Shown here: positions 51,966 through 62,352 of the stretch, piece by piece
How positions within the stretch are numbered: position 1 is the first letter of the stretch
Layout: the number at the start of each line of letters is the position of its first letter
DNA from: Streptomyces plumbidurans
GTDB lineage: Bacteria; Actinomycetota; Actinomycetes; Streptomycetales; Streptomycetaceae
Reading direction: 5' to 3'
NCBI RefSeq assembly: GCF_019857225.1
Contig: NZ_JAFJSY010000033.1
Location: 55,069-119,068, forward strand
DNA: 64,000 nucleotides
Translations under genes and position numbers: made by a program
Notes under the pieces: model-generated
What the model saw: the letters and a program-made list of their open reading frames with translations, nothing else
Databases searched by the model: none
What the model was told of the DNA's origin: nothing

Positions 51966-52784
51966 ATGCCCGTGCACAGATCCGGATCGGTACGCCCCCG
52001 GCACCTCTTCCTCGCCGGGCTCCTGCTCGCCGCCCTCTCGCTCGTCCTCGCCGACCCCGCCACCGCCGCCGACACCCCCGCCCGCGGCTCCGCCCGCATG
52101 GGCATGGGCGTCGCCGCCCACGACGGCACCGGCGGCATGCCCTCCTCCGCCGACGCCACCCAGACCGAGGGTGTCGACGTCTCCGGCTACCAGGGCAACG
52201 TCGCCTGGTCGACGCTGTGGAGCAGCGGGGTGAGATGGGCGTACACCAAGGCGAGCGAGGGGACTTACTACACCAATCCCTACTTCGCCCAGCAGTACAA
52301 CGGCTCCTACAACGTCGGCATGATCCGCGGCGCGTACCACTTCGCCACCCCCGACACCACCAGCGGCGCGACCCAGGCCAACTACTTCGTCGACCACGGC
52401 GGCGGCTGGTCCAGGGACGGCAAGACGCTGCCCGGCGCCCTCGACATCGAGTGGAACCCCTACGGCGCCGAGTGCTACGGCAAGTCGGCGAGCGCGATGG
52501 TCAGCTGGATCGCCGACTTCCTGAACACCTACAAGGCCCGCACGGGCCGGGACGCGGTGATCTACACGGCCACCAGCTGGTGGACCGACTGCACCGGCAA
52601 CTACGGCGGTTTCGCCGCCAACAACCCGCTGTGGATCGCCCGCTACGCCTCGTCCGTGGGGACGCTGCCGGCGGGCTGGGGGTACTACACGATGTGGCAG
52701 TACACCTCGTCCGGCCCGACCGTCGGCGATCACGACAAGTTCAACGGCGCCCTCGACCGGGTCGTCGCCCTCGCCAACGGCTGA
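51966..52784 (+). CDS. secreted GH25 lysozyme
   Basis: A 272-residue muramidase with a signal peptide (residues about 12-36, cleavage near ATAAD) and a GH25 domain (about 58-272). The catalytic acids are in GVDVSGYQGNV (Asp) and ALDIEWNPYG (Asp/Glu, about residue 160); the C-terminal DKFNGALDRV is also typical. The ATG follows GGAGG 8 nt upstream. It probably remodels or lyses peptidoglycan. Confidence 0.94.
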   Translation: MPVHRSGSVRPRHLFLAGLLLAALSLVLADPATAADTPARGSARMGMGVAAHDGTGGMPSSADATQTEGVDVSGYQGNVAWSTLWSSGVRWAYTKASEGTYYTNPYFAQQYNGSYNVGMIRGAYHFATPDTTSGATQANYFVDHGGGWSRDGKTLPGALDIEWNPYGAECYGKSASAMVSWIADFLNTYKARTGRDAVIYTATSWWTDCTGNYGGFAANNPLWIARYASSVGTLPAGWGYYTMWQYTSSGPTVGDHDKFNGALDRVVALANG

Positions 52785-52828
52785 CGTACCAGCGAAACGC
52801 ACGGGCGAATCAGCCAACGTACGAGAAG

Positions 52829-52862
52829 AAGGCCCAAGCCTCCCTCACGGGACTTGGGCCTT
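52829..52862. terminator. bidirectional terminator between lysozyme and lon
   Basis: AAGGCCCAAG (52829-52838) and CTTGGGCCTT (52853-52862) form a perfect 10-bp stem with a 14-nt loop between the convergent stop codons of the GH25 and lon genes. Confidence 0.8.
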
Positions 52863-52882
52863 CCCTCATCCGATGGCGTCCG

Positions 52883-55297
<2,415 letters not shown>

Positions 55298-55318
55298 GAT
55301 CTCCCCTTCGGCAGTCAA

Positions 55319-55339
55319 GTTGAGTTACATCGACTCAAT
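55319..55339. promoter_or_regulatory. HAIR-type operator upstream of lon (HspR site)
   Basis: TTGAGT (55320-55325) - 7 bp - ACTCAA (55333-55338) matches the inner 12 positions of the HAIR consensus CTTGAGT-N7-ACTCAAG; the two outermost bases differ. It lies 23-41 bp upstream of the lon start codon. HspR binding to HAIR sites represses dnaK, clpB and lon in Streptomyces. Confidence 0.8.
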
Positions 55340-55461
55340 GCTTGCCACTGCGCGAATGTTCCCCACGTCCCGTTCGCTGTCAGCGATCGCGGGCCTGCCG
55401 ACCACCGCTCGTACGTCTCCGACTCGTACGACGACAACGGCACCGCCCGGAAGATTCCCGG

Positions 55462-56193
55462 CTACGGCACTCGCGTCAGTGTCGCCCTCGCCGTGGTCGC
55501 CGATGTGGTCGTCGCCGTCACAGCGGACCGCTGCCGGCGCCGGAGCAGCGGCCAGATCGCGATGCCCGTGGCCAGCGCGATCAGATGGCCCCAGTCGGTC
55601 ATCGGGTCTGCGTACGCGATCAGCCTCGCCGCGAGCATCCCGCCGAACAGGGCCAGCAGCGGCAGGCGGAACCACGGCGTCAGCAGTCCGGCCAGGGCGC
55701 CGACACAGGCCGCGACGCCGAAGCTGATGCCGTAGTCGAGACGGTGCAAAGAGCTGTTGGGGAGACGACCGGCCAGCACCGCGAGGCCGACGGTGCCCTC
55801 GGTCGCGAGGGTGGCCAGGACGTGCCCGAGCAGGAAGACGCCGGCCGTGCGCGCCCCGCCCGTCCGCCGCTCCACGGCGGTCAGGACGAGCAGGACGCAC
55901 AGGACGTACGGCGACACGACCCCGCCCGCGATCCACAGCGCACTGGCGGGCAGCACCAGTTCCGGCATGCGCACGAGGTGCGCCACGTCGGTGCTGGAGG
56001 CCTGGAGAACGGTGTGGACGAGGGAGGCGGGGGCGTACGTGGTGAACAGGGAGGTGAGGGCCAGGACGGCCGCGTAGCCGAAGGTGAACGGCGTGCCGGT
56101 GGGGGTCGGCAGCAGGCGCCAGGGGCGCGGGAGGCGGGCCGGAAGGGGCGGTACGGCCACGGGGTCGCTCGCGGACGTCGCGGTGGGTTCCAC
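55462..56193 (-). CDS. rhomboid-like polytopic membrane protein
   Basis: A 243-residue protein with about six membrane segments. Two hallmark residues of rhomboid serine proteases are present: Ser in LDYGISFGVAACVG (GxSxG) and His in MTDWGHLIALATG. The N-terminal 25 residues are Ala/Pro/Thr-rich and cytoplasmic. The GTG at 56193 was preferred over 56202 because AAGGAGG sits 8 nt before it. It is upstream of lon on the same strand, with 164 bp between. Protease activity is inferred. Confidence 0.8.
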   Translation of the reverse strand: MEPTATSASDPVAVPPLPARLPRPWRLLPTPTGTPFTFGYAAVLALTSLFTTYAPASLVHTVLQASSTDVAHLVRMPELVLPASALWIAGGVVSPYVLCVLLVLTAVERRTGGARTAGVFLLGHVLATLATEGTVGLAVLAGRLPNSSLHRLDYGISFGVAACVGALAGLLTPWFRLPLLALFGGMLAARLIAYADPMTDWGHLIALATGIAIWPLLRRRQRSAVTATTTSATTARATLTRVP

Positions 56194-56326
56194 GGCGGGC
56201 ACCTCCTTCCGTCCCGCTCCACCCTTCGCACCCCCGAGTACCCCTGTCTGTGACCGACGCCACGCGTACGTCGATTCACAGCAACCTCTCGATCTCCCTC
56301 GGCGTCCCGGGCCTGTCCGCTCCCGT

Positions 56327-56749
56327 TCAGGGCCGCAGCAGGCGCACCTTTTCGGCGTGCGCCGCTCGGGTCGCCGGGTCCCAGTCCCCGGTGCAGTAGA
56401 CGGACGCCTCGGCGATCGCGCCGTCGCGCAGGTCGGCGCGCATCAGTTCCCGGCAGTACCAGGTGCCTTGCGCGTCGGTCCAGTTCTCCTCGAATTCCAG
56501 GACGAAGCCGCTGGGCGTGGGATCGGCGCGGTGGCGGGGAACCGTGCCGCGGCATGGGTGGCTGCGACGGCGCAGGGCGACGAACTCCTCGCGTCCGCGG
56601 GCCTGCAGCCGCCACTGCGGCAGGCTCAGGTCCAGGAACACGTCGTCCGTGAACAGCCCGTCGGGGGCGGTGTTGGTCTCCAGGAACCGCACGAAGAGGG
56701 CGGCGAGTTCCTCGACCCGGGTGTCGGACACGGCGGTCGCGGCGGTCAT
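56327..56749 (-). CDS. SnoaL-like (NTF2-fold) protein
   Basis: A 140-residue alpha/beta protein: LAALFVRFLETNTAPDGLFTDDVFLDLSLP at the start and a WYCRELMRADLRDGAIAEASVYCTGDWDPA segment near the end, the layout of the SnoaL/NTF2 superfamily. Its ATG overlaps the stop of the cupin gene by 4 nt (ATGA), so the two are one coupled unit. Function unknown; polyketide-cyclase-like or isomerase-like. Confidence 0.8.
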   Translation of the reverse strand: MTAATAVSDTRVEELAALFVRFLETNTAPDGLFTDDVFLDLSLPQWRLQARGREEFVALRRRSHPCRGTVPRHRADPTPSGFVLEFEENWTDAQGTWYCRELMRADLRDGAIAEASVYCTGDWDPATRAAHAEKVRLLRP

Positions 56750-57120
56750 GACGGCGCCCCCGCGAGATTGCGTCCGACGACCTCCATCGTGCGGTTCAGT
56801 TCCGCGGTGGGGCTGAACTCGACGATCTCGGTACCGGCGAAGACGAGCGGGAGGTGGCCGGGGGCGCCGTAGTAGGCGTCGCCGGCGTGGAAGACCTCGT
56901 CGTGGTCGGCGTACCGGAACACGATCCTGCCGGAGAGGACCTGGCCCCAGTGCGGGCACTGGCAGCGGTCGTCGGGCAGGCCCCGGAAGAGCGGGGCGGG
57001 GTCCATGTCCTGCTTCGTCGTCTCGTACGCGACGGTGTACGGGCCGAGTTCGGCGTAGCGGCCCTCGATGACGGGCTCGTCCACCCGGAGTTCGGCCTCG
57101 GCCTTGGTGGTGCGTGGCAT
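56746..57120 (-). CDS. cupin-domain protein
   Basis: A 124-residue protein with a single beta-barrel. RCQCPHWGQVLSGRIVFRYA and VFHAGDAYYGAPGHLPLVFAGTEIVEFSP (about residues 50-105) follow the cupin pattern of a G-x5-H-like first motif and a second G-D-x-x-x-x-P motif. It is coupled to the SnoaL-like gene. ATG start with AGGA upstream. Substrate unknown. Confidence 0.8.
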   Translation of the reverse strand: MPRTTKAEAELRVDEPVIEGRYAELGPYTVAYETTKQDMDPAPLFRGLPDDRCQCPHWGQVLSGRIVFRYADHDEVFHAGDAYYGAPGHLPLVFAGTEIVEFSPTAELNRTMEVVGRNLAGAPS

Positions 57121-57171
57121 GGGGTCCTGCCTTCCCTCGGAGCTTCGCACAAGCTCGGTGTGTCACCGTCC

Positions 57172-57216
57172 GGTGCTTCACCTTCGGGTGCTTCACCTTC
57201 AGGTGCTTCACGAAGG
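57172..57216. repeat. 15-bp tandem direct repeat upstream of the cupin gene
   Basis: The unit GGTGCTTCACCTTC(G/A) occurs twice in full (57172-57186, 57187-57201) with a third partial copy from 57202. It is in the 133-bp gap between the STAND ATPase (ends 57254) and the cupin gene (starts 57120), 50-95 bp upstream of the latter. The 15-bp period is not a clean helical turn. Confidence 0.6.
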
Positions 57217-57253
57217 AGGCGTGAGATCGGGCGGCACGGTGTGCGACGGGGCC

Positions 57254-60200
57254 TCACAGCCGCCACTGGACGGGGTGCTCCGGCTGGTAGACGCAGAGCG
57301 TGCCCGTGCGCAGGGCGGTGTCGAGGTGGCGGCCGAGTGCGGGGTGGGCCGCGGCGATCCGCCGCAGTGCGGCCCGGATGCGGGCGGTGACGGCGGTACG
57401 GGCGCGCTCGGCGGGCGAGCCGCTGCGACGCACCCGTCCGCCGATGCCGTACGCGGCCGCGAGCTGCCCGACGAGCGCGTCCCGCTCGACGGCGATCCGC
57501 TCCGACCGCCCGGCGTCCCCGGCCTCGTCGGCCTCCCGGGCCTCCTCCTCCAACTCCCGCAGCCTGCGCCGGTAGGCCGCCCGGGCGGTGGCGTCCACGA
57601 CCTCGCCGGTGTCGCCCTGCGGACGCAGCCCCTGGGCGTCCGTGTGTCCGCCTGGCGGTGCCGCCAGCTCCACGGCGGGCACGGGTGTGCCAGGACGCGC
57701 GAGCAGGACCGCGATGTCGTGCAGCCCCTTGCTGTCCGCAAGCCGTACCTCGTGACCGGCGTACCCGAGGTGCCAGAGGGGGCCTTCGCGGCGGAAGAGA
57801 GGGGCGCCGACGAAGCTCGGGCTCGAGAAGTCCGCCCCGTTCGCCGGGTCCGCCGAGTCCGCTACGGCGGCGGGACGCGGGGAGGTGCCCGTCCGCACCC
57901 GGTCGGCCGTCTCGGCCGTCTCGGCCGCGATGCGCTCCGCCAGTGCCACCGCTCCCGCCGCCCGCGCGGCCCGCAGCGCGCGCTCCCGGTGCTCGCAGGC
58001 GCGGTGCGTGTCCCCCTGGGCCGCCGCCAGCAGGGCGAGATGGCGGTCGACCGGGCCGCGTACCGCCGCGCCGATGCCTTCCACCGCGAACAGGCCCGCG
58101 TACGGGGCGAGCAGGTCGTACAGGTGAGGCGCGCTGGGGTGGGAGCCGACGGCGGCGACGGTTTCGGCGGCCTGCGCGACCATCGGGAGCCACTCGCTGT
58201 CCCAGGGTGCCCCGCCGAGCCGGGGCGCGACGGCCGACAGGCGGCGGGCGGCCTCGTCGAAGCGGCCGGACTGTGCCGCCAGGAGGGCGAGCGTGACGCG
58301 GGGCCAGAGCATCGGGGACCGCTCCAGCACGGTGGCCTCGGCGCGTATCCGCGCCAGTCCGGCCGTGTCGCCGGTGTCGGCGTACAGGCACCAGCGCTGG
58401 GTGACGGCGAGCAGGCCCGCGTTGCCGCTGCCGGCCCTGCGGCCCAGCTCCTCCACCTCGTCGAGCGCTGCCGCGCAGTCCTCGTAGCGGCCCTCCATCA
58501 GGGCGCGCGTGCCTCGCCAAAGGGGTACGTACCAGGCGTACAGGGGGCGCCGCAGCGGGCGTACGGCCGTCTCGTACGCCGTCGCCTCCGCCTCGGCCTC
58601 CGCGAACGCGCCCGTCTCCATCAGCGCGACCAGGCGCAGCCGCCGGCCGAGGAGTTCGAGCACCGGATCGCGCAGCTCGCGCGCGGTCGTCACGATCCGA
58701 CCGGACCATTCGAGCCGGTCCCGGCAGTGGTCGGGTCCCGGCCGCGCGTCGCACAGTGCGGCGAGGGCCGGGCCGAGGGTCGCGGGGTCGCCTGCCTCGC
58801 GGGCGGCGCGTACGGCCTCCTCGGCGAGCTCGACGCGGCGCGTCTCCGGTTCCACGAGACCGGCGGCCAGCGACAGCCGTGCGGTGACGGCGGCGTACAG
58901 CGCGGCGTGGCGGGGCTCGGCGGCGAGTGCCGTACGCGCCTCGGTCAGCAGACCAAGCTGCTCGTGATCCTCCAGGTCCACCTCGAACCCGACGATCCCG
59001 GTCCCCAACCCCAACGCGGCCCGCGCCAGCAAATCGACCCGCCCACTCTCCCGCGCCAGCTCCGCAGCCCTGACCATCGCCTCCCGAGCCCCCTCCCGTT
59101 CCCCGGCCCCCAACCGCGCGGCCCCGAGGCCGAGCAGTGCCTCGACGAGCGGAACGCGCTCGCGCGCTTCCGCGGAGGCGTCGGTGCCCGCACCGTGCTG
59201 CTTACTGGGGCCGTCCGCGCCCGGGGTGGGGGCCGCGGACCCGTCCGCGCCGACGCCACCCGCGCTCCACGCCTCCACCGCCCGCTCGTACCACCGGGCC
59301 GCGTCCTCGTAGGCGTACAGGGCCTCGGCCCGTTTCGCCGCCTCGTGGGCGTAGCGCGCGGCTTGGGACGCGTGTTCGGGGCCGGAGAGGAGGAGGTGGT
59401 GGGCGACCTCGGCGGGGGTGGTGTCGCGGCCGCGGCGGGCGTGGGCAGCCAGGACCGTGGCGGCGGACTCGTGGAGGGTGGTGCGCTCGGCGGGGGCGAG
59501 GGCGTCGTACACCGCGTCCCGGAGCAGGTCGTGGCGGAAGGCGCCGCGGTCGGCGCCGGCCTCGGCGAGCAGCCCGGCCCCGGCGGCCTCGCCGAGCAGC
59601 GTGCGTACCTCGCCCAGGGGCACCTTCGCGGCCTCGGCGAGCACGTCGAGCCGGAAGCGGGTGCCCAGGACGGCGGCCACGTCCAGCACGCACGCGGCAC
59701 GCGGGGAGAGGCCGGCCTTCCGGTCCCGTACGGCGTCCCTGACGGCGACCGAGGACGCGGGGCCGTTCCTGGGCGCGTTCCCGGAAACCGCCGTATCCCA
59801 TTGCCCGGTGCGCAGCAGCTCGGTCACGAAGAACGCCTCGCCGCCCGTACGCCGTACCAGCGAGCGCACCGCCTCCGCCTCGGGCGCCGCCCCCGTCGCC
59901 GCCTCGACCAGGGCCGCGACGTCCCCCTCCGGCAGCGGCCCGAGCGGCAGTGACCGCCCCCGGCGCAGCAGTTGCCCCCGAGCCCAGCCACGACCACGCG
60001 CGCCGCCGCCGTCCGCACGCACAGGGCCACCCTCGCCCCAGGCCGCCTCGTCGTCGCGTGCCGTCGCGAGAAGCAGCACCCGGCAGGTGCGGGCGGCGTC
60101 CGCCGTCTCCAGCAGCAGGCGGAGTGACGACGCGTCCGCGGCGTGCACGTCGTCCAGGACCAGCAGCAGCGGCCCGCACCGGGCCGCCGCGGACAGGACC

Positions 60201-60586
60201 TCGGAGACGTCGCCCGCGAGCCGCAGCCGTGCCGTCTCCGGATCGGCTCCGCGCAGCGCATCCCCGGCCGCCCCGGACACCAGTGCCCGCAGCGGCGGCG
60301 AGGCGGCGATCAGCCGGCCGCACCGCACGTCGTCGGCGACCAGCTCGCGCAGCAGCCGTGACCAGGGCCGGAAGGCACGTCCTGCGGTCTGCGGCGGGCA
60401 CCAGGTCCACCGGGTGCGGAAGGCGCCGGCGAGCGCGACGGCCTCCTCGGCGGTACGGGTCTTGCCCGCTCCGGCGGGTCCGGTGAGGGTGACCAGCCCG
60501 CCCCGGCCGGCCGCGGCGCGCTCCAGAGCCGCCCGCAGCTCGCCCAGCACGTCCTCGCGTCCCACGAACGGGTAACTCGCGGCCAT
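57254..60586 (-). CDS. large STAND/AAA-type ATPase without C-terminal HTH
   Basis: An 1110-residue soluble protein. It opens SYPFVGREDVLGELRAAL with Walker A GPAGAGKT (residues 36-43) and Walker B LLLVLDDVH (about 150), followed by a GGEAFFVTELLRTG sensor and a long helical repeat region (about 400-900) resembling MalT/LuxR (LAL) regulators. The last 130 residues contain LWHLGYAGHEVRLADSKGLHDIAVLLARPG and an Arg-rich helix, not a LuxR DNA-binding domain. It may be a signalling ATPase. ATG start at 60586; GTGs at 60595/60598 cannot be ruled out. Confidence 0.85.
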   Translation of the reverse strand: MAASYPFVGREDVLGELRAALERAAAGRGGLVTLTGPAGAGKTRTAEEAVALAGAFRTRWTWCPPQTAGRAFRPWSRLLRELVADDVRCGRLIAASPPLRALVSGAAGDALRGADPETARLRLAGDVSEVLSAAARCGPLLLVLDDVHAADASSLRLLLETADAARTCRVLLLATARDDEAAWGEGGPVRADGGGARGRGWARGQLLRRGRSLPLGPLPEGDVAALVEAATGAAPEAEAVRSLVRRTGGEAFFVTELLRTGQWDTAVSGNAPRNGPASSVAVRDAVRDRKAGLSPRAACVLDVAAVLGTRFRLDVLAEAAKVPLGEVRTLLGEAAGAGLLAEAGADRGAFRHDLLRDAVYDALAPAERTTLHESAATVLAAHARRGRDTTPAEVAHHLLLSGPEHASQAARYAHEAAKRAEALYAYEDAARWYERAVEAWSAGGVGADGSAAPTPGADGPSKQHGAGTDASAEARERVPLVEALLGLGAARLGAGEREGAREAMVRAAELARESGRVDLLARAALGLGTGIVGFEVDLEDHEQLGLLTEARTALAAEPRHAALYAAVTARLSLAAGLVEPETRRVELAEEAVRAAREAGDPATLGPALAALCDARPGPDHCRDRLEWSGRIVTTARELRDPVLELLGRRLRLVALMETGAFAEAEAEATAYETAVRPLRRPLYAWYVPLWRGTRALMEGRYEDCAAALDEVEELGRRAGSGNAGLLAVTQRWCLYADTGDTAGLARIRAEATVLERSPMLWPRVTLALLAAQSGRFDEAARRLSAVAPRLGGAPWDSEWLPMVAQAAETVAAVGSHPSAPHLYDLLAPYAGLFAVEGIGAAVRGPVDRHLALLAAAQGDTHRACEHRERALRAARAAGAVALAERIAAETAETADRVRTGTSPRPAAVADSADPANGADFSSPSFVGAPLFRREGPLWHLGYAGHEVRLADSKGLHDIAVLLARPGTPVPAVELAAPPGGHTDAQGLRPQGDTGEVVDATARAAYRRRLRELEEEAREADEAGDAGRSERIAVERDALVGQLAAAYGIGGRVRRSGSPAERARTAVTARIRAALRRIAAAHPALGRHLDTALRTGTLCVYQPEHPVQWRL

Positions 60587-60749
60587 GGCAGCCACCACGC
60601 ACTTCTCACCGGCCTCGCGGCCCTCTCGCTGCTTCGAGCCTAGGCACGCGCGCCCGCGGGCGCGAGGCACACCGCGCATCCGCCCCGGCCGTCCTCAGTC
60701 CCCGGGGACCCCTCCGGGTACCGCGCGGGGTTCGTGCAGGATGGGGGCC
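60587..60749. promoter_or_regulatory. divergent promoter region (STAND ATPase / spermidine-synthase-like)
   Basis: 163 bp between the two divergent starts; very GC-rich, no clear motif seen. Confidence 0.3.
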
Positions 60750-61481
60750 ATGACCGCCACCTACGACACCCCTGTGGTCCTGGACCGTCGCGAGGGCCCG
60801 TACGGCGAGGTCGTGCTGCGCCGGCACGGCGAACTGCTGCAGATCATCGCCAACGGGTGCTTCCTGATGGACACCTCGGACGGCCGCTCGGAGCGCCTGC
60901 TCGTGGACGTCGCGCGCAACGCCCTGGGTCCGCGCCCGCAGCCGCGATCGCGGCCGACATCGCATACGCAACCGGAAGCGCAGCCGCAGTCGTATCCGCA
61001 TGTGCTGATCGGCGGGCTGGGCGTGGGCTTCTCGCTCGCGCACGCGGCGGCCGACCCCCGCTGGGGCGCCATCACGGTCGTGGAGCGCGAGCCCGCCATC
61101 ATCGACTGGCACCGCACCGGTCCCCTCGCCGCCATTTCGGCGCAGGCCGTCGCCGACCCGCGCACGGAGATCGTCGAAGCGGATCTGATCACCTACGTAC
61201 GTGAGACATCCGCCACGTACGACGCCCTCTGCCTGGACATCGACAACGGCCCCGACTGGACCGTCACCGAGGGCAACGACGATCTCTACTCACCGACCGG
61301 ACTGACAAGCTGCGCAAGGGTGTTGAAGCCGGGCGGCGTCCTCGCGGTCTGGTCCGCGCAGCCCTCTCCGAATTTCGAAGAAACCTTGTGGAATGCCGGG
61401 TTCCAACAGGTGCGTACCGAAGAGATCCCGGTTGCCCGGGGCGTTCCGGACGTCGTGCACATCGCCGTCCGACCTGGATAG
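60750..61481 (+). CDS. spermidine-synthase-like protein
   Basis: A 243-residue Rossmann-type protein with EGPYGEVVLRRHGELLQIIANGCFLMDT (N-terminal beta region of the polyamine synthase family), the nucleotide-binding LIGGLGVGFSLAHAA loop, and the VEREPAIIDW acidic switch. A Pro/Gln/Arg/Ser-rich insertion of about 18 residues precedes the LIGGLGVG loop. The usual aminopropyl-transfer Asp motif is present only as LDIDNGPDW. Such paralogues often do other chemistry. ATG at 60750 chosen; 60741 is possible. Confidence 0.78.
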   Translation: MTATYDTPVVLDRREGPYGEVVLRRHGELLQIIANGCFLMDTSDGRSERLLVDVARNALGPRPQPRSRPTSHTQPEAQPQSYPHVLIGGLGVGFSLAHAAADPRWGAITVVEREPAIIDWHRTGPLAAISAQAVADPRTEIVEADLITYVRETSATYDALCLDIDNGPDWTVTEGNDDLYSPTGLTSCARVLKPGGVLAVWSAQPSPNFEETLWNAGFQQVRTEEIPVARGVPDVVHIAVRPG

Positions 61482-61614
61482 CCTCGGGACGGTAACTCCC
61501 CGTACTCTGCTTCTCTGACGCAGATCATTCAAGCGTCAATCGCAAGCATGCGCAGGCACAGCCAGTCAGAAGGAATGACCCCACGCATTCCGGAAAGCAA
61601 CTCAGGGGCGGGCG
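61482..61614. other. intergenic region before the two-component system
   Basis: 133 bp, somewhat AT-richer near 61500-61600, holding the likely promoter of the regulator-kinase pair. No specific motif was recognised. Confidence 0.3.
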
Positions 61615-62352
61615 ATGGAGCAGACCCACACATCCCACAACGGCACGACGGCGACCCCGGGCGCACAGCGACGGGTCCTGGTGGTCGAGGACGACCCGAC
61701 CATCGTCGACGCCATCGCGACCCGCCTGCGCGCCGAGGGATTCCTCGTGCAGACCGCGGGCGACGGCCCGGCCGCCGTCGACACCGCCGAGGCCTGGCAG
61801 CCCGACCTGCTGATCCTCGACATCATGCTGCCCGGCTTCGACGGTCTGGAGGTCTGCCGCCGCGTGCAGGCCGCCCGTCCGGTGCCGGTGCTGATGCTCA
61901 CCGCGCGCGACGACGAGACCGACATGCTGGTCGGACTCGGGGTCGGCGCCGACGACTACATGACCAAGCCGTTCTCCATGCGGGAACTGGCGGCACGCGT
62001 GCACGTGCTGCTGCGCCGGGTGGAGCGGGCCGCGCTCGCGGCCGCGACCCCCAGGAGCGGCATCCTGCGGCTCGGCGAGCTGGAGATCGACCACGCCCAG
62101 CGCCGGGTGCGGGTGCACTCGGAGGACGTGCATCTGACGCCCACCGAGTTCGACCTGCTGGTGTGCCTGGCCAACACCCCGCGCGCGGTGCTCTCCCGTG
62201 AGCAGCTGCTGGCGGAGGTGTGGGACTGGGCGGACGCCTCCGGCACCCGCACCGTCGACAGCCACATCAAGGCGCTGCGCCGGAAGATCGGCGCCGAGCG
62301 GATCCGCACCGTGCACGGTGTGGGCTACGCACTGGAGACCCCGACGCCATGA
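61615..62352 (+). CDS. OmpR/PhoB-type response regulator
   Basis: A 245-residue regulator: receiver domain with VLVVEDDPTI, phosphorylated Asp69 (LLILDIMLPGFDG) and Lys in YMTKPFSMREL, and a C-terminal winged helix (about residues 150-240) with EFDLLVCLANTPRAVLSREQLL and RTVDSHIKALRRKIG. It overlaps the kinase ATG by 4 nt (ATGA), so the pair is translated in a coupled way. Confidence 0.96.
   Translation: MEQTHTSHNGTTATPGAQRRVLVVEDDPTIVDAIATRLRAEGFLVQTAGDGPAAVDTAEAWQPDLLILDIMLPGFDGLEVCRRVQAARPVPVLMLTARDDETDMLVGLGVGADDYMTKPFSMRELAARVHVLLRRVERAALAAATPRSGILRLGELEIDHAQRRVRVHSEDVHLTPTEFDLLVCLANTPRAVLSREQLLAEVWDWADASGTRTVDSHIKALRRKIGAERIRTVHGVGYALETPTP

Noticed and set aside
57068..59953. A 961-codon plus-strand open frame
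   Set aside because: It is antisense to the STAND ATPase, whose Walker motifs and composition show the real frame.
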